From: an uncultured Bacilli bacterium | GTDB lineage: Bacteria; Bacillota_I; Bacilli_A; RF39; UBA660 | Assembly: GCA_944332475.1 (NCBI GenBank) | Contig: CALVKA010000001.1 | Coordinates: 62,001 to 126,000 of the forward strand | DNA length: 64,000 nt | Reading direction: 5' to 3' | Shown here: one piece after another, positions 53,733-63,440 of the stretch | Numbering within the stretch: the first letter of the stretch is position 1 | Layout: each line of letters starts with the position of its first letter | Notes under the pieces: model-generated | The model's input: only the letters and a program-made list of their open reading frames with translations | The model's database searches: none | What the model was told of the DNA's origin: nothing | Made by a program: the position numbers and the translations under genes

Positions 53733-55214
53733 ATGAGAAAAAGTCGAGAGTTAAAACATCGTTATAATCCTTATTCTACGTCTTTGCGTGGGCTTAATGC
53801 TTTACAAAGGAAGAGAATGGGTGAAGTGCAATTTAAACGCTTTTCTGTTTGTGTGCTTTTTCTTATGTTAGGTATTTGTCTTTTATCTTTTTATCATATG
53901 TTATTTTTCCCTAGAATTTCTTTGAAAGGTTCTAGAGTAGTTGAAGTGGAGTATCAAGGCAAGTATCAAGATCCTGGCTTTTTATCTAGTTATCAGGGAA
54001 AGGATATTACTTCTCATGTTCAAGTTTTTGGGGAGGTTGATTCTTCTAAGTTGGGAGATTATCCAATTACTTATCAGGTAACTTATCATGGAGTAACTAC
54101 TACAAAAACTAGAGTTGTTAAAGTGGTGGATTCTGTAAAGCCTAAGATTGAATTTGTTTCCGAGCATAAAAATTTATATATTTGTCCTAATACTAAATAT
54201 TTATTTGATGATTATAAAGCAACGGATAATTATGATGGTGATCTTACAAAGGAAGTTGAAGTTCAACAACGTGGGAGTATTATGCGCTATCAGGTTGAGG
54301 ATTCTTATGGGAATCAGACTGTTGTAGAAAGAAAGGTGTTTTATAAAGATATTGATGGTCCTACTTTAACTTTGGATTCTCCTACTACTGTAGTGTTGCA
54401 AAAAGGGGAAGAGTTTATTGATTCTACTTACCAAGTAAAAGATAACTGTAGTGAAGATGTTAAAGTGCGAGTAAGTGGAGATGTTGATACTTCTCAAGTA
54501 GGTGAATACGAACGTATTTATAAAGCAAAAGATGAATCTGGTAATACTACAAAAGTAGTTCAAAAAGTAGTGGTCATGGAACCAGTGAAAAAAGGTGTTA
54601 TTTATTTAACTTTTGATGATGGCCCTCGTAGTGGAACAACGGATATTATTTTAAATGTTTTAAAGGAAAAGGGAGTTAAAGCAACGTTTTTTGTTACGAG
54701 TGGTGGACCGGATGATTTAATTAAACGGGCTTACGATGAAGGACATTCGATTGGTCTACATACAGCTAGTCATGATTATTCTGTTGTTTATGCTTCGATT
54801 GATTCTTATTTTGAGGATTTAAAAATAGTTTCGGATAGAGTAGAAAGAGTTACGGGAGAAAAGTCTTTTCTACTTCGTTTTCCGGGAGGGTCTAGTAATA
54901 CCATTAGTAAAAAATATACGCCAGGTATTATGAGTTATTTGACAAAGGAAGTTGTAAGTCGTGGATATCGTTATTATGATTGGACGATTGATTCACGTGA
55001 TGCTGAAGGCGGAGGATATAGTGCTGATGAGATTGCCAAGTTTGTTACTTCTAAGCTTTCTCATGATAAAGTTAATATGGTACTAATGCACGATATTAAA
55101 GTTGTTACAACAGAGGCAATTGGTAAAATTATTGATTATGGGAAAGAAAATGGTTATACGTTTGAAGCTATTACACCATATACAGATATGGTTACACAAC
55201 GTGTAAATAATTAG
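53733..55214 (+). CDS. Membrane-anchored polysaccharide (peptidoglycan) deacetylase with Ig-like repeats
   Basis: A 493-residue extracytoplasmic enzyme: basic N-terminus, one transmembrane helix (about 37-58), three Ig-like/DUF5011-type beta repeats (about 63-135, 138-210, 212-283; the first and third carry a VDSSKLGDYPI/VDTSQVGEYERI motif), and a C-terminal NodB domain. NodB motifs are TFDDGP (293-298), HTASHDYS with the metal His pair, and RFPGGSSN. Close relatives deacetylate GlcNAc in peptidoglycan and give lysozyme resistance. The substrate is inferred. Confidence 0.9.
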   Translation: MRKSRELKHRYNPYSTSLRGLNALQRKRMGEVQFKRFSVCVLFLMLGICLLSFYHMLFFPRISLKGSRVVEVEYQGKYQDPGFLSSYQGKDITSHVQVFGEVDSSKLGDYPITYQVTYHGVTTTKTRVVKVVDSVKPKIEFVSEHKNLYICPNTKYLFDDYKATDNYDGDLTKEVEVQQRGSIMRYQVEDSYGNQTVVERKVFYKDIDGPTLTLDSPTTVVLQKGEEFIDSTYQVKDNCSEDVKVRVSGDVDTSQVGEYERIYKAKDESGNTTKVVQKVVVMEPVKKGVIYLTFDDGPRSGTTDIILNVLKEKGVKATFFVTSGGPDDLIKRAYDEGHSIGLHTASHDYSVVYASIDSYFEDLKIVSDRVERVTGEKSFLLRFPGGSSNTISKKYTPGIMSYLTKEVVSRGYRYYDWTIDSRDAEGGGYSADEIAKFVTSKLSHDKVNMVLMHDIKVVTTEAIGKIIDYGKENGYTFEAITPYTDMVTQRVNN

Positions 55215-55257
55215 ACTAATTTTTAAAAGTAGTGTATAATGATTGGTAGGTGGTATT

Positions 55258-55776
55258 ATGGGTATATTTAAACCTACAATGTATCGTAAGGATATTTTTG
55301 ATATCGATTATGAAAAATTAAAAGAAAAAGGCATTCGATGCCTTGTTTTCGACTTGGATAATACTTTAGGATTAATCGATCATGAAAGATGTCCTTCAAA
55401 AACGAAAAAGTTAATTAAAAGTTTACAAAAAGATTTTTTAATCTTTATTGCATCTAATAATAGTACAAGTAGAATTAAACCATATATGGAAGACTTAGGG
55501 GTTGGTGGTGTTTCATGGTGTATGAAGCCATCTACTAGGGGTCTTAGAAAAATTAAGAAGAAATATAATGTCAAAAAGAAAGAAATGGCTATGATAGGGG
55601 ATCAAATTGTTACAGATGTATTAGCTGGTAAACGGTTTCATATTATAACTATCTTAGTAGATCCACTTGGAAAAAAGGATTTGAAGATTACGGGTTTAAA
55701 TCGTTATTGGGAAGATAAGATTGTTCGTAAGTATGAGAAGCGTGGAGAGTTTAAGAGAGGTAATTATTATGACTAG
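55258..55776 (+). CDS. yqeG: YqeG-family HAD phosphatase
   Basis: A 172-residue HAD subclass IIIA protein: motif I VFDLDNTLG, motif II ASNNSTSR, a Lys in MKPSTRGL, and motif IV MIGDQIVTDVLAG. All four motifs are present, unlike the truncated HAD at 6606. ATG 55258 follows GGTAGGTGG. It overlaps yqeH by 8 nt, the conserved yqeG-yqeH pair of Firmicutes. Confidence 0.93.
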   Translation: MGIFKPTMYRKDIFDIDYEKLKEKGIRCLVFDLDNTLGLIDHERCPSKTKKLIKSLQKDFLIFIASNNSTSRIKPYMEDLGVGGVSWCMKPSTRGLRKIKKKYNVKKKEMAMIGDQIVTDVLAGKRFHIITILVDPLGKKDLKITGLNRYWEDKIVRKYEKRGEFKRGNYYD

Positions 55777-56779
55777 TGAAAAGAAATGTATGGGATGTGG
55801 TGTGGTACTACAAGATGAAAATATTTTACAAGAAGGATATACGACTAGTTTAGAAAATGATATTTGTCAGAGATGTTTTCGTATGAAAAATTATGGGGAA
55901 TATCAAACTGTTGCGAAATCTAATGACGAGTATTTATCTATTTTACAAAGTGTTGGTGAGACAAAAGATTTGGTTTTATATATTACGGATTTACTTAATG
56001 TAGATAAAGATATCGAGGAAGTACGTAAAGCATTACCAAATAAGATGATTTTAGTTTTAAATAAAAAAGATGCTTTACCTAAATCTGTAAAAGAAGAAAA
56101 ATTAATTCAATACTTTAAAGATATGAATTTAGATTTTGAAGAGATTATTGTTGTTAGTGTTAATAAAAACTATAATATTGATTATTTATTAAAAAGAATT
56201 AAGTTTTATCAGACAAGTAAGAATGTGTATGCTGTTGGTCATACAAATGCTGGTAAGAGTAGTTTAATTAATAAATTAATTCAAAATTATTCGGATAAGA
56301 CACAAGAGTTGACGATGTCTCCACTTCCTTCTACAACATTAAATACTATTACGATTGAAATTAATGATTATTTAACTTTGATTGATACACCAGGGTTAAT
56401 TGATAATGGTTCTATTTTAAATGTGGTTGATCCTAAAATGGTTAAAAAAATATCTCCTGTAAAAGAGATTAAACCAAAGACTTATCAGATTCGTAAGAAT
56501 CAGTCTATCATCATAGAGGACTTTATACGTATTGATTATGTAGATGGAGTAAAAAATAGTTTTACACTATATGTTTCAAATGCTTTAAAAGTAAAACGAC
56601 TTTTAAATGCTAGTAATCGTGATGATTTAAAAGATCTTAATAAAACAACTTATCAAGTAAAATATGGAGAAGATTTGGTTATTTCTGGACTTGGTTTTGT
56701 TAAGATGGTTGATAAATGTGAGATTGATGTTTATATTGATCAAAATGTAGATACTTTTCTTAGGAAAAATATGATTTAA
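55769..56779 (+). CDS. yqeH: Ribosome biogenesis GTPase YqeH
   Basis: Circularly permuted GTPase needed for 30S assembly. The 336-residue protein has an N-terminal zinc finger (CMGCG...CQRCF), then G4 (LNKKDAL) before G1 (GHTNAGKSS) and G3 (IDTPGL), and a C-terminal RNA-binding region. ATG 55769 follows AAGAGAGG. In Bacillus aroE and yhbY follow; here an unknown gene does. Confidence 0.95.
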   Translation: MTSEKKCMGCGVVLQDENILQEGYTTSLENDICQRCFRMKNYGEYQTVAKSNDEYLSILQSVGETKDLVLYITDLLNVDKDIEEVRKALPNKMILVLNKKDALPKSVKEEKLIQYFKDMNLDFEEIIVVSVNKNYNIDYLLKRIKFYQTSKNVYAVGHTNAGKSSLINKLIQNYSDKTQELTMSPLPSTTLNTITIEINDYLTLIDTPGLIDNGSILNVVDPKMVKKISPVKEIKPKTYQIRKNQSIIIEDFIRIDYVDGVKNSFTLYVSNALKVKRLLNASNRDDLKDLNKTTYQVKYGEDLVISGLGFVKMVDKCEIDVYIDQNVDTFLRKNMI

Positions 56780-56797
56780 TCTATATTTTTCCTTTTT
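56762..56797 (+). terminator. yqeG-yqeH terminator
   Basis: AGGAAAAATAT (56762-56772), at the very end of yqeH, pairs with ATATTTTTCCT (56783-56793), followed by T. Confidence 0.78.
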
Positions 56798-56818
56798 ACT
56801 TTTGAAGGGTGGTAAAAA

Positions 56819-57394
56819 ATGAATTTAATTCAAACAAAAGAAGAGGCGATGGAGAGATTTTCTAATATGAATTATCGTGTTAATATTCCAACTGATTGTT
56901 CTATTACTCCTTCTCAATATGCTTTTTCTTATACATTAGATAGACGGGACGATATTTATAGTTTTATTCGTAGAAATTCGGAGGGGCTTCGACGTAATAA
57001 TTGGGAAGCGTTCAAGTCTTCTATTTTGGAACGTATTTCTTATTCTGGTGATTATGATTCTGTAGAGGCTGTACGGTTTCGTGGACATATGTTAAGAATG
57101 GAAATTGAACTGGCTTATCCTTTTTTAGAGTTTCAAGAACAGTTACGTGATGTTATTAATGATGTGAATTCTCATGAAATGATAAAGGTTAGTAGCTTTA
57201 GTTATCGTTGGTTTTATAAGGTAGAAAAAGAAATGATGGATATTAGCGAGACAATGGTTTCAAGAATAAAAAATGGGGAACATCCTAATGTTTATGCTCC
57301 AAGATTTGCAGATGTATGGAATTCGGTTTCTACTTTTCAGTCTTTTGCGATGGATTATTTAAAAGAACAACCAAAGCAATATACTTTACATTAA
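56819..57394 (+). CDS. Hypothetical protein, 191 aa
   Basis: Not recognised. Soluble and helix-rich, with many Arg, Tyr and Glu and no Cys other than one near residue 26. No export signal. ATG 56819 follows GAAGGGTGG at a normal distance. It stands after the yqeH terminator, and no strong own promoter is obvious. Confidence 0.58.
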   Translation: MNLIQTKEEAMERFSNMNYRVNIPTDCSITPSQYAFSYTLDRRDDIYSFIRRNSEGLRRNNWEAFKSSILERISYSGDYDSVEAVRFRGHMLRMEIELAYPFLEFQEQLRDVINDVNSHEMIKVSSFSYRWFYKVEKEMMDISETMVSRIKNGEHPNVYAPRFADVWNSVSTFQSFAMDYLKEQPKQYTLH

Positions 57395-57511
57395 ATTAGT
57401 TTGTTGTTGTGTTATGAAAAGTATTGCTATATAATAATACTAGCAAAAGAAAGAGTATCCCTTTTCCTTGTTAATTGCTTTTAAGAAAAAAATATTATTG
57501 GTAGGTATGTT

Positions 57512-58405
57512 ATGAGTTCAAGTGAAATTATTAGTCGAATTGAAAAATTAAATGATGATGAAGAAATTTTAGATTTTGTTCATGAAAGGTTAAAAGAATT
57601 AGAAGAAGAGTCTGAGGAGGCTGTAATAGGTCAAGGTTATACGGATACTTATTCCGGTTTTATTTCTAATAAAATACATTATAAATCAACAGCTTCTATA
57701 GGAAAAGAAAAAAAAGCACCTCCGGATTTGATTTTTGATGATGAAAGTGTTTATGTTGATTTAATTAAAAGAATAAAAACGGCTCCTAATCATGAGGCTG
57801 CTTTAGCAGATGTTTATCCAGTTTTCTGTACTGTTCGGGATTACTTTTTAAAATCAGATCCAACTCATTGGGATGATACTGACAGAGCTATTGTTTATTA
57901 TCAAGCTTTTTCATCAGGGGAAAAAAGTGTTTCTATCAAACAGTTTAAACAGTGTAATTTGGCTTTTTGTAGTGAATTTGCTGGCCTTACACATAATTTG
58001 TTTAAATTTTTGGGATTTGATTCTGAACTTGTTGTTGGAGCTAGAAGTGTTGAAGGTGGTATGGATGTTCATGCCTATAATTTAATCTATCCTCGTGGCT
58101 ATGAAGGAGAGTCTTGTTTATTACTAGATGTTAGTAATAACATTGAAGTTTTAGATAGTGGTGTTTCCTATGCTTTTCCATTTGTAAAAAAATTAACAAG
58201 TGAGGAGCAATCTTTATTGAAGCTAGGTACTCCGGTTGATCTTGATGGCTTGGTAGATTTACAGGCACTGGTTAGTTATTATCAATCCTATGGAGGTTTA
58301 ACTCCTGCGGCTGCCGTAACAGGAGAAACTTCGTTTACTTATGCTCTTGGTAATGGGATTATAGAAAAAGTAAACGAGTCTAGGTCCAGGAGTAGCTTTT
58401 ATTAA
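57512..58405 (+). CDS. Transglutaminase-like superfamily protein (predicted), 297 aa
   Basis: The second half holds a plausible Cys-His-Asp triad in transglutaminase-core order: Cys153 in FCSEFAGLTHNLFKFLGF, His187 in MDVHAYNLIYP and Asp206 in CLLLDVSNN. The residues around Cys153 resemble the 'C-x-x-x-A-x-L-x-x-x-L-x-x-x-G-x' helix of that fold. The N-terminal 50 residues are highly acidic and helical. There is no signal peptide, so it would act in the cytoplasm. The family call is by motif only. Confidence 0.6.
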   Translation: MSSSEIISRIEKLNDDEEILDFVHERLKELEEESEEAVIGQGYTDTYSGFISNKIHYKSTASIGKEKKAPPDLIFDDESVYVDLIKRIKTAPNHEAALADVYPVFCTVRDYFLKSDPTHWDDTDRAIVYYQAFSSGEKSVSIKQFKQCNLAFCSEFAGLTHNLFKFLGFDSELVVGARSVEGGMDVHAYNLIYPRGYEGESCLLLDVSNNIEVLDSGVSYAFPFVKKLTSEEQSLLKLGTPVDLDGLVDLQALVSYYQSYGGLTPAAAVTGETSFTYALGNGIIEKVNESRSRSSFY

Positions 58406-58430
58406 ATAAATGTTTATAAATATAAAAGTG

Positions 58431-58497
58431 AAAAATAAATTATCCATGTTATAGCGAGTCTTGGAATATACAGACCAAGAATAATATTTATTTTTTT
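58431..58497 (+). terminator. Structured terminator or small RNA upstream of dnaG
   Basis: AAAAATAAATTAT (58431-58443) pairs with ATAATATTTATTTTT (58481-58495) with a two-base bulge. Nested inside is TCTTGG/CCAAGA (58459-58464, 58475-58480), followed by a T-run. The 15-nt asymmetric left bulge is unusual for a simple terminator. Confidence 0.55.
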
Positions 58498-58565
58498 ATT
58501 GATTTGTGCAGTAGAAAAATTATATTTGTGTTATAATTAGAGATGTTTTATAGGAAGTGGTGTCA

Positions 58566-60308
58566 ATGAATAATGAACTTGCGAATGAAATCCGTAGTAA
58601 AGTTGATATCGTTGATATCGTAGGTGAGAGAATTCCTTTAGTTGCTCGTGGTAAAAACTTTTTTGGTGTCTGTCCTTTTCATGATGATTCAAATCCTTCG
58701 TTATGTGTTTCTCGTGAGAAACAAATTTATACTTGCTTTTCTTGTCATGCGACAGGAAATGTTTTTACGTTTTTGATGAACTATGAACATATGGATTTTA
58801 GAGAGACACTTCGCTATTTAGGAGAAAAGGTCGGAGTCGATGTTTCCGGTATTCATATTGCGAAAAAGAATACGAAGTTTACTCCTTTTTATGAGGCATA
58901 TGAATTTTCTTTAAAATATTTTCAAAATAATTTACAATCTAAGATTGGGAAAGATGCTAGAAGTTATCTTGCTAATAGAAAGATTGATGAAGATGTCATC
59001 AAAGAGTTTGAAATTGGGTTATCCTTAGATAGTAATGATGATTTAACAAAGCTTTTAACGAGTAAAAAGTATGAACTTTCTACGTTAAATCAAATTGGTC
59101 TTTCTAGTGATGATAGAGATGTTTATATTGATCGTATTATGTTTCCTTTGTATGATTTGACTGGAAAAGTTGTTGGGTTTAGTGGAAGAATTTATCGTGA
59201 TAATGGGTTAAATAAATATTTGAATACTAAAGAGACTCCTATTTTTAAAAAGGGACAATTATTATATCATTATCATGTTGCGAGAGAAGAGTGCCGTAAG
59301 GCGAAATCTGTTATTGTCATGGAAGGATTTATGGATGTTATTCGTGCTAGTACGATTGGGGTTCGGAATACAGTTGCGTTAATGGGAACGGCTCTTACTC
59401 ATGAACAATTACAATTAATCAAACGTCTTTCTTTGAATGTTATTTTATGTTTAGATGGTGATGATCCTGGAGTACATGCGACTTTATCGATTGGTGATAT
59501 GTTGTTAGAAGAGGGAATTGAGCCAAAAGTGTTACCCCTTCCTAATCCAGATGATCCGGATACTTTTATTTTAAATCAAGGAAAAGACAAGTTTTTAGGA
59601 TTATTAGAAAACGCAGTTACGTTTAATGATTTTAAACTTCGTAAATTAAAAGAGTCTGTTGACTTTAGAAGTGATGAGCAAACGGCTCAATATATCAATC
59701 AGGTATTGCAAGAAACAACAAAGGTAAAAGATGCAATTCGTGTTGAAATCATATTGAAAAAACTTGCAAAAGAGTTTGATTTGAGTTATAATACCCTAGA
59801 AATGCGTTTTCGTGAACTAGAAAAACCTAAAGAAAAAGAAAGACCTGTAGTAGTTACTTATACTAAGAAAAAGAAAAAAACAAAGTATGAAAAAGCCATG
59901 GAACAAATACTTTACTTTATGCTGAATAATGACTGGGTGATTAGCCAATTTGAAAAGGAACGGTTTATATTTCCTAATGAAGAGAGCCGATTATTAGCGA
60001 GTGAGATTGTGTATTATTATACGACTTATGGTCATATTAATATTCCGGATTTTTATACTTATGTTCAAGATAAAGAAGAAGTTGTAAATTTTCTTAACGA
60101 TATTTTGGCTTCTAATTATGCAGAGTCTACTTCTAAAGATGAATTGTTTGAGTATTTTGGAGTGATTCGAGAATATAGTCGTACTCAAGAGATTAAAAGA
60201 CTTACAAATTCATTAAAAAAAGAAGTAGATCCTATAATACAAGCTGAAATTGCTGAGAAGATTCGGAAGTTACGGATAGGAGATAATAAGAATGGTTGGA
60301 GAAATTAA
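58566..60308 (+). CDS. dnaG: DNA primase
   Basis: Synthesises RNA primers for replication. The 580-residue protein has the N-terminal zinc-binding domain ([10 protein letters not shown], then CFSCHATGN), the Toprim catalytic core ([20 protein letters not shown]) and a C-terminal helicase-interaction region. ATG 58566 follows TAGGAAGTGG. It overlaps rpoD by 17 nt, as part of the classical macromolecular synthesis operon (without rpsU). Confidence 0.97.
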   Translation: MNNELANEIRSKVDIVDIVGERIPLVARGKNFFGVCPFHDDSNPSLCVSREKQIYTCFSCHATGNVFTFLMNYEHMDFRETLRYLGEKVGVDVSGIHIAKKNTKFTPFYEAYEFSLKYFQNNLQSKIGKDARSYLANRKIDEDVIKEFEIGLSLDSNDDLTKLLTSKKYELSTLNQIGLSSDDRDVYIDRIMFPLYDLTGKVVGFSGRIYRDNGLNKYLNTKETPIFKKGQLLYHYHVAREECRKAKSVIVMEGFMDVIRASTIGVRNTVALMGTALTHEQLQLIKRLSLNVILCLDGDDPGVHATLSIGDMLLEEGIEPKVLPLPNPDDPDTFILNQGKDKFLGLLENAVTFNDFKLRKLKESVDFRSDEQTAQYINQVLQETTKVKDAIRVEIILKKLAKEFDLSYNTLEMRFRELEKPKEKERPVVVTYTKKKKKTKYEKAMEQILYFMLNNDWVISQFEKERFIFPNEESRLLASEIVYYYTTYGHINIPDFYTYVQDKEEVVNFLNDILASNYAESTSKDELFEYFGVIREYSRTQEIKRLTNSLKKEVDPIIQAEIAEKIRKLRIGDNKNGWRN

Positions 60309-61383
60309 GACAATTGAAGAGAGAAAACAAAAATTACTAGCGTTAGGAAAGAAACAGGGGCATATTACCTATGAACAGTTAGCGGATGAATTAAAAGGGT
60401 TAGATATTGATAGTGATACTTTAGATGATCTTTATAATGCGTTGATGGAAGCAGAGATTGATATCGTTAGTGAAGATGGTAATGATGATGCTAGCGGAGA
60501 AGAAATTACAGAAGAAGTGTCAGTAGAAAATTTAACTTTATCTAAAGATGTAAAAATTAATGATCCTGTACGTATGTATTTAAAAGAAATTGGACGTATT
60601 AACTTACTTACTTCTGATGAAGAGTTTGAGTATGCAAAACGTGCAGAAGAAGGCGATGAAGAAGCTAAGAGAATGCTTGCAGAATCTAACTTACGTTTGG
60701 TTGTTAGTATTGCCAAAAGATATGTTGGACGTGGAATGTTATTCTTGGATTTGATTCAAGAAGGAAATATTGGACTTATGAAGGCAGTAGATAAGTTTGA
60801 TCCAACAAAAGGGTATAAGTTTTCTACTTACGCTACTTGGTGGATTCGTCAAGCTATTACGCGTGCGATTGCTGATCAAGCAAGAACAATTCGTGTACCA
60901 GTACATATGGTAGAAACTATCAATAAACTTGCTCGTGTACAACGTCAATTAACACAAGATTTAAATCGTGAACCTACGGATGAAGAAATTGCGAAAAAGT
61001 TAGGAATTTCTATTGAAAAAGTTCGTGAAGTATATAAGATTTCTCAAGATCCTGTTTCATTAGAGACTCCAATTGGAGAAGAGGATGATTCTCATTTAGG
61101 AGACTTTATTAAAGATGAGAGAACGATGGGACCTGAAGAGTATGCAACAATCGAAATGTTAAAGGAAGAACTTCAAGGAGTATTAGGAACTCTTACAGAT
61201 CGTGAAGAAAAAGTATTACGTTTACGTTTTGGACTTGATGATGGTCAATGCCGTACACTAGAAGAAGTTGGTCAAATCTTTGGTGTTACAAGAGAGAGAA
61301 TTCGTCAAATTGAAGCAAAAGCATTACGTAAGTTAAGACATCCATCTCGTTCTAGAAAATTAAAGGATTTCTTGACAGATTAA
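60292..61383 (+). CDS. rpoD: Primary sigma factor SigA/RpoD
   Basis: The 363-residue housekeeping sigma factor has region 1.1 (about 1-70), region 1.2/2 ([60 protein letters not shown]), region 3 and region 4 ([32 protein letters not shown]). The regions that read -10 and -35 boxes are intact, matching the TTGACA/TATAAT promoters seen here. ATG 60292 lies inside dnaG; the stop overlaps the trmK ATG by one base. Confidence 0.98.
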   Translation: MVGEIKTIEERKQKLLALGKKQGHITYEQLADELKGLDIDSDTLDDLYNALMEAEIDIVSEDGNDDASGEEITEEVSVENLTLSKDVKINDPVRMYLKEIGRINLLTSDEEFEYAKRAEEGDEEAKRMLAESNLRLVVSIAKRYVGRGMLFLDLIQEGNIGLMKAVDKFDPTKGYKFSTYATWWIRQAITRAIADQARTIRVPVHMVETINKLARVQRQLTQDLNREPTDEEIAKKLGISIEKVREVYKISQDPVSLETPIGEEDDSHLGDFIKDERTMGPEEYATIEMLKEELQGVLGTLTDREEKVLRLRFGLDDGQCRTLEEVGQIFGVTRERIRQIEAKALRKLRHPSRSRKLKDFLTD

Positions 61384-62048
61384 TGAAGATCAATGATCGT
61401 TTAAAAAAAATAGGGGATTTAGTGGAAGCTAATTCCTTTTGTTTAGATATTGGATGTGACCATGCTTTTTTAGATATTTACTTGGTACAAAAAAATAAAA
61501 ATATTAGGACGATTGCGAGTGACGTTGCGGAAGGACCATTAAATCATGCCAAAGAAAATATTAAGAGATATCATCTTGAAGATAAAATAGAATGTCGTCT
61601 AGGGAATGGACTTGATACGTACTCTGAAGATGTTAATACAATTATTATTTCTGGTATGGGTGGAAGAAGTATGATTGGCATTTTTAAAAATCATATGGAA
61701 GTATTGAAAAAGGTAGATACCATTATTCTTAGTCCTAATAATTATCAAGTAGATGTTAAAAAGTTTCTATGTAGACATAAATTTTATCTTCAAAATGAAG
61801 AATTAGTCAAAGATGGAAAGTATATTTATCAGATATTAGTTTTTAAAAAAGGAAAGAAGAGATATACGAAAAAACAATATTTCTTTGGCCCTGTTTTATT
61901 AGAAAAAAAAGGAAAATTATTTGAGGAATATTATAAAAGAGAATTAAAATCAAGAGAGATTTTAATCAAGGTATTACCAAAGAACTATCGTTTTAAAAAA
62001 TTTATTACTAAAAAAGAGATTAAGATGATAAAAGAAGAAGTTTCATAA
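61383..62048 (+). CDS. trmK: tRNA (adenine(22)-N1)-methyltransferase TrmK
   Basis: A SAM-dependent methyltransferase of 221 residues. Motif I is CLDIGCDHAFLDIYLV, followed by IASDVAEGPLNHAKENI, the catalytic-region ISGMGGRSMIGI, and LSPNNYQVDVKKFL. The C-terminal part is a Lys-rich coiled region typical of TrmK. In Bacillus a nif3-like gene (yqfO) follows trmK; here an integrase cassette follows the terminator instead. Confidence 0.93.
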   Translation: MKINDRLKKIGDLVEANSFCLDIGCDHAFLDIYLVQKNKNIRTIASDVAEGPLNHAKENIKRYHLEDKIECRLGNGLDTYSEDVNTIIISGMGGRSMIGIFKNHMEVLKKVDTIILSPNNYQVDVKKFLCRHKFYLQNEELVKDGKYIYQILVFKKGKKRYTKKQYFFGPVLLEKKGKLFEEYYKRELKSREILIKVLPKNYRFKKFITKKEIKMIKEEVS

Positions 62049-62060
62049 TTTTTTAAACAA

Positions 62061-62086
62061 AAAGCACGATTTTTCGTGCTTTTTTT
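62061..62086 (+). terminator. trmK terminator
   Basis: AAAGCACG (62061-62068) pairs with CGTGCTTT (62075-62082), with a T-run after and an A-rich tract before. It is the last host feature before the integrase cassette and may also stop leftward transcripts. Confidence 0.85.
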
Positions 62087-62101
62087 CAGATATAATGCTT
62101 T

Positions 62102-62124
62102 TCATAAAGGTAGATACTCTATGA
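62102..62124. repeat. Left inverted repeat of the integrase cassette (IRL)
   Basis: TAGATACTCTATGA (62111-62124) is the exact reverse complement of 63420-63433. Outside it TCATAAA (62102-62108) also matches the right side after a two-base gap. The core has internal dyad symmetry (ATAGA-GTA-TCTA), as expected of a tyrosine recombinase crossover site. Confidence 0.75.
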
Positions 62125-62156
62125 CTTTGTATTATTTTCTATTGATTATTGATATT

Positions 62157-62176
62157 TTGACTAACTTTTTGACTAT
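62157..62176 (+). repeat. Arm-type repeat, left of the integrase
   Basis: TTGACTAACTTTTTGACTAT contains two TTGACTA units and matches 17 of 20 positions of the repeat at 63273-63292 in the same orientation. It lies at the integrase stop codon and is a probable integrase N-terminal-domain binding site. Confidence 0.6.
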
Positions 62177-63256
62177 TTAATGATTTCCTAATTTTTCCAA
62201 ATATACAGATTTTAAATAATTTGTCGGATGTACATATAAAGATAAGGTTATTTTTACATCCGAATGTCCTAATATTTCACTCAAACTCTTAGGATCCATG
62301 CCTATTTCTATACATTTTGTTGCGAAAGTATGTCTTAAAGAGTGGAAGCCATATTTTTTTATTCCTACATCCTCTAATAACTTCTGATACTTATTATAAT
62401 ATGTTCTTGGTTCAATATAATCTTTTGTTCCTGTTAAAAAATAAGTGTTATTGTTTGTTGGTTTTATTTCTATTAATATCTGATATAAAAATTTACAAAT
62501 AGGTATTTCTCTTTTCGAGTGTTCTGTCTTTGGTTCTTCTATCACGACTCTTGTTTTAGAATGTGTTTCTGTATCCATAATTCTTAACATCGTATGATTG
62601 ATGTGAATTACTTTTTTATTTAAATCGATATCACTCCATTTTAAAGCACATATTTCTCCAATTCTAAGTCCTGTATATAAACTAAGTAATACGCCATAAG
62701 AAGGTAAGTCTTTTCTTTTTAAAATTTCTTTTTCTAATGTCTTTTGTTCTTTCTTGGTTAATATTTTAATATCTTTCTTTTGGAGTTTAGGGAGCCTAAA
62801 CTTAAAAGAAATATTAGCGTAAGATAAGATTTGTTTTAATACTACAATCATATCTCTAATGGTTTTATTACTAAAACCTTCTTCGAATTTTTGATTCATA
62901 AATACTTCTAAAGTAATGGGCTTTATATTTCTTACTTCCATATTTCCTAAGTAAGGTTTAATATGATTTTTCACAATACTATAATAATGAGCATAGGTAG
63001 ATGATTTTACTAAGAACTTGATACTTTGTAACCATCTATCCATATAATAATTAAAGGTATATCTACTAGATACTTCTTTTTGTTTTAATTTTTCTGAATT
63101 TAAAAGAATAGTATTTCTTTTTTGTTTTACTTCCATATAACTTTTCCCATAAACATAACCATATTTATATTTACCATTTTCTAATTGTTCTTTTACATAT
63201 CTAGCTTCCCATCTCCCATCTTTTCTATAAAAAATATTTTCTCCTTTTCTACTCAT
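62177..63256 (-). CDS. Tyrosine site-specific recombinase (Tn916/phage integrase type)
   Basis: A 359-residue integrase with three parts: an AP2-like arm-binding domain (1-50, IFYRKDGRWEARYV), a SAM-like core-binding domain (about 70-160) and a catalytic domain with Arg in YTGLRIGEI, Lys in the beta-hairpin, HSLRHTFAT, and LGHSDVKITLSLYVH with the Tyr nucleophile. All catalytic residues appear intact. ATG 63256 (minus strand) follows AAAGGAG. It is enclosed by a 14-bp inverted repeat and flanked by arm-type repeats, which suggests it inverts its own segment. Confidence 0.93.
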   Translation of the reverse strand: MSRKGENIFYRKDGRWEARYVKEQLENGKYKYGYVYGKSYMEVKQKRNTILLNSEKLKQKEVSSRYTFNYYMDRWLQSIKFLVKSSTYAHYYSIVKNHIKPYLGNMEVRNIKPITLEVFMNQKFEEGFSNKTIRDMIVVLKQILSYANISFKFRLPKLQKKDIKILTKKEQKTLEKEILKRKDLPSYGVLLSLYTGLRIGEICALKWSDIDLNKKVIHINHTMLRIMDTETHSKTRVVIEEPKTEHSKREIPICKFLYQILIEIKPTNNNTYFLTGTKDYIEPRTYYNKYQKLLEDVGIKKYGFHSLRHTFATKCIEIGMDPKSLSEILGHSDVKITLSLYVHPTNYLKSVYLEKLGNH

Positions 63257-63272
63257 AAATCTCCTTTCTAAA

Positions 63273-63292
63273 ATTGACTAAAACTTTGACTA
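63273..63292 (+). repeat. Arm-type repeat, right of the integrase
   Basis: TTGACTAAAACTTTGACTAT, two TTGACTA units, matching the repeat at 62157-62176. A further GACTAAAA occurs near 63330. Confidence 0.6.
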
Positions 63293-63352
63293 TAAAAGAA
63301 AATAAAAACTTAATAAAAATTGTGAAAACGACTAAAAACAACAGAAACCACA

Positions 63353-63381
63353 TTGTCAAAAAGCAAAAAATATTGTATATT
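63353..63381 (+). promoter_or_regulatory. Outward promoter inside the invertible segment
   Basis: TTGTCA (63353-63358) and TATATT (63376-63381) with 17-bp spacing. Transcription would start near 63388, cross the right inverted repeat and read into the vWA surface-protein gene. I see no equally good promoter between the right repeat and that gene. Confidence 0.65.
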
Positions 63382-63419
63382 TAATGTAGTAAAGAATAGA
63401 AATAATGTCAAAATAAGCA

Positions 63420-63440
63420 TCATAGAGTATCTATTTATGA
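63420..63440. repeat. Right inverted repeat of the integrase cassette (IRR)
   Basis: TCATAGAGTATCTA (63420-63433) is the exact inverse of the left copy, then TTTATGA continues the match after the two-base gap noted there. Confidence 0.75.
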
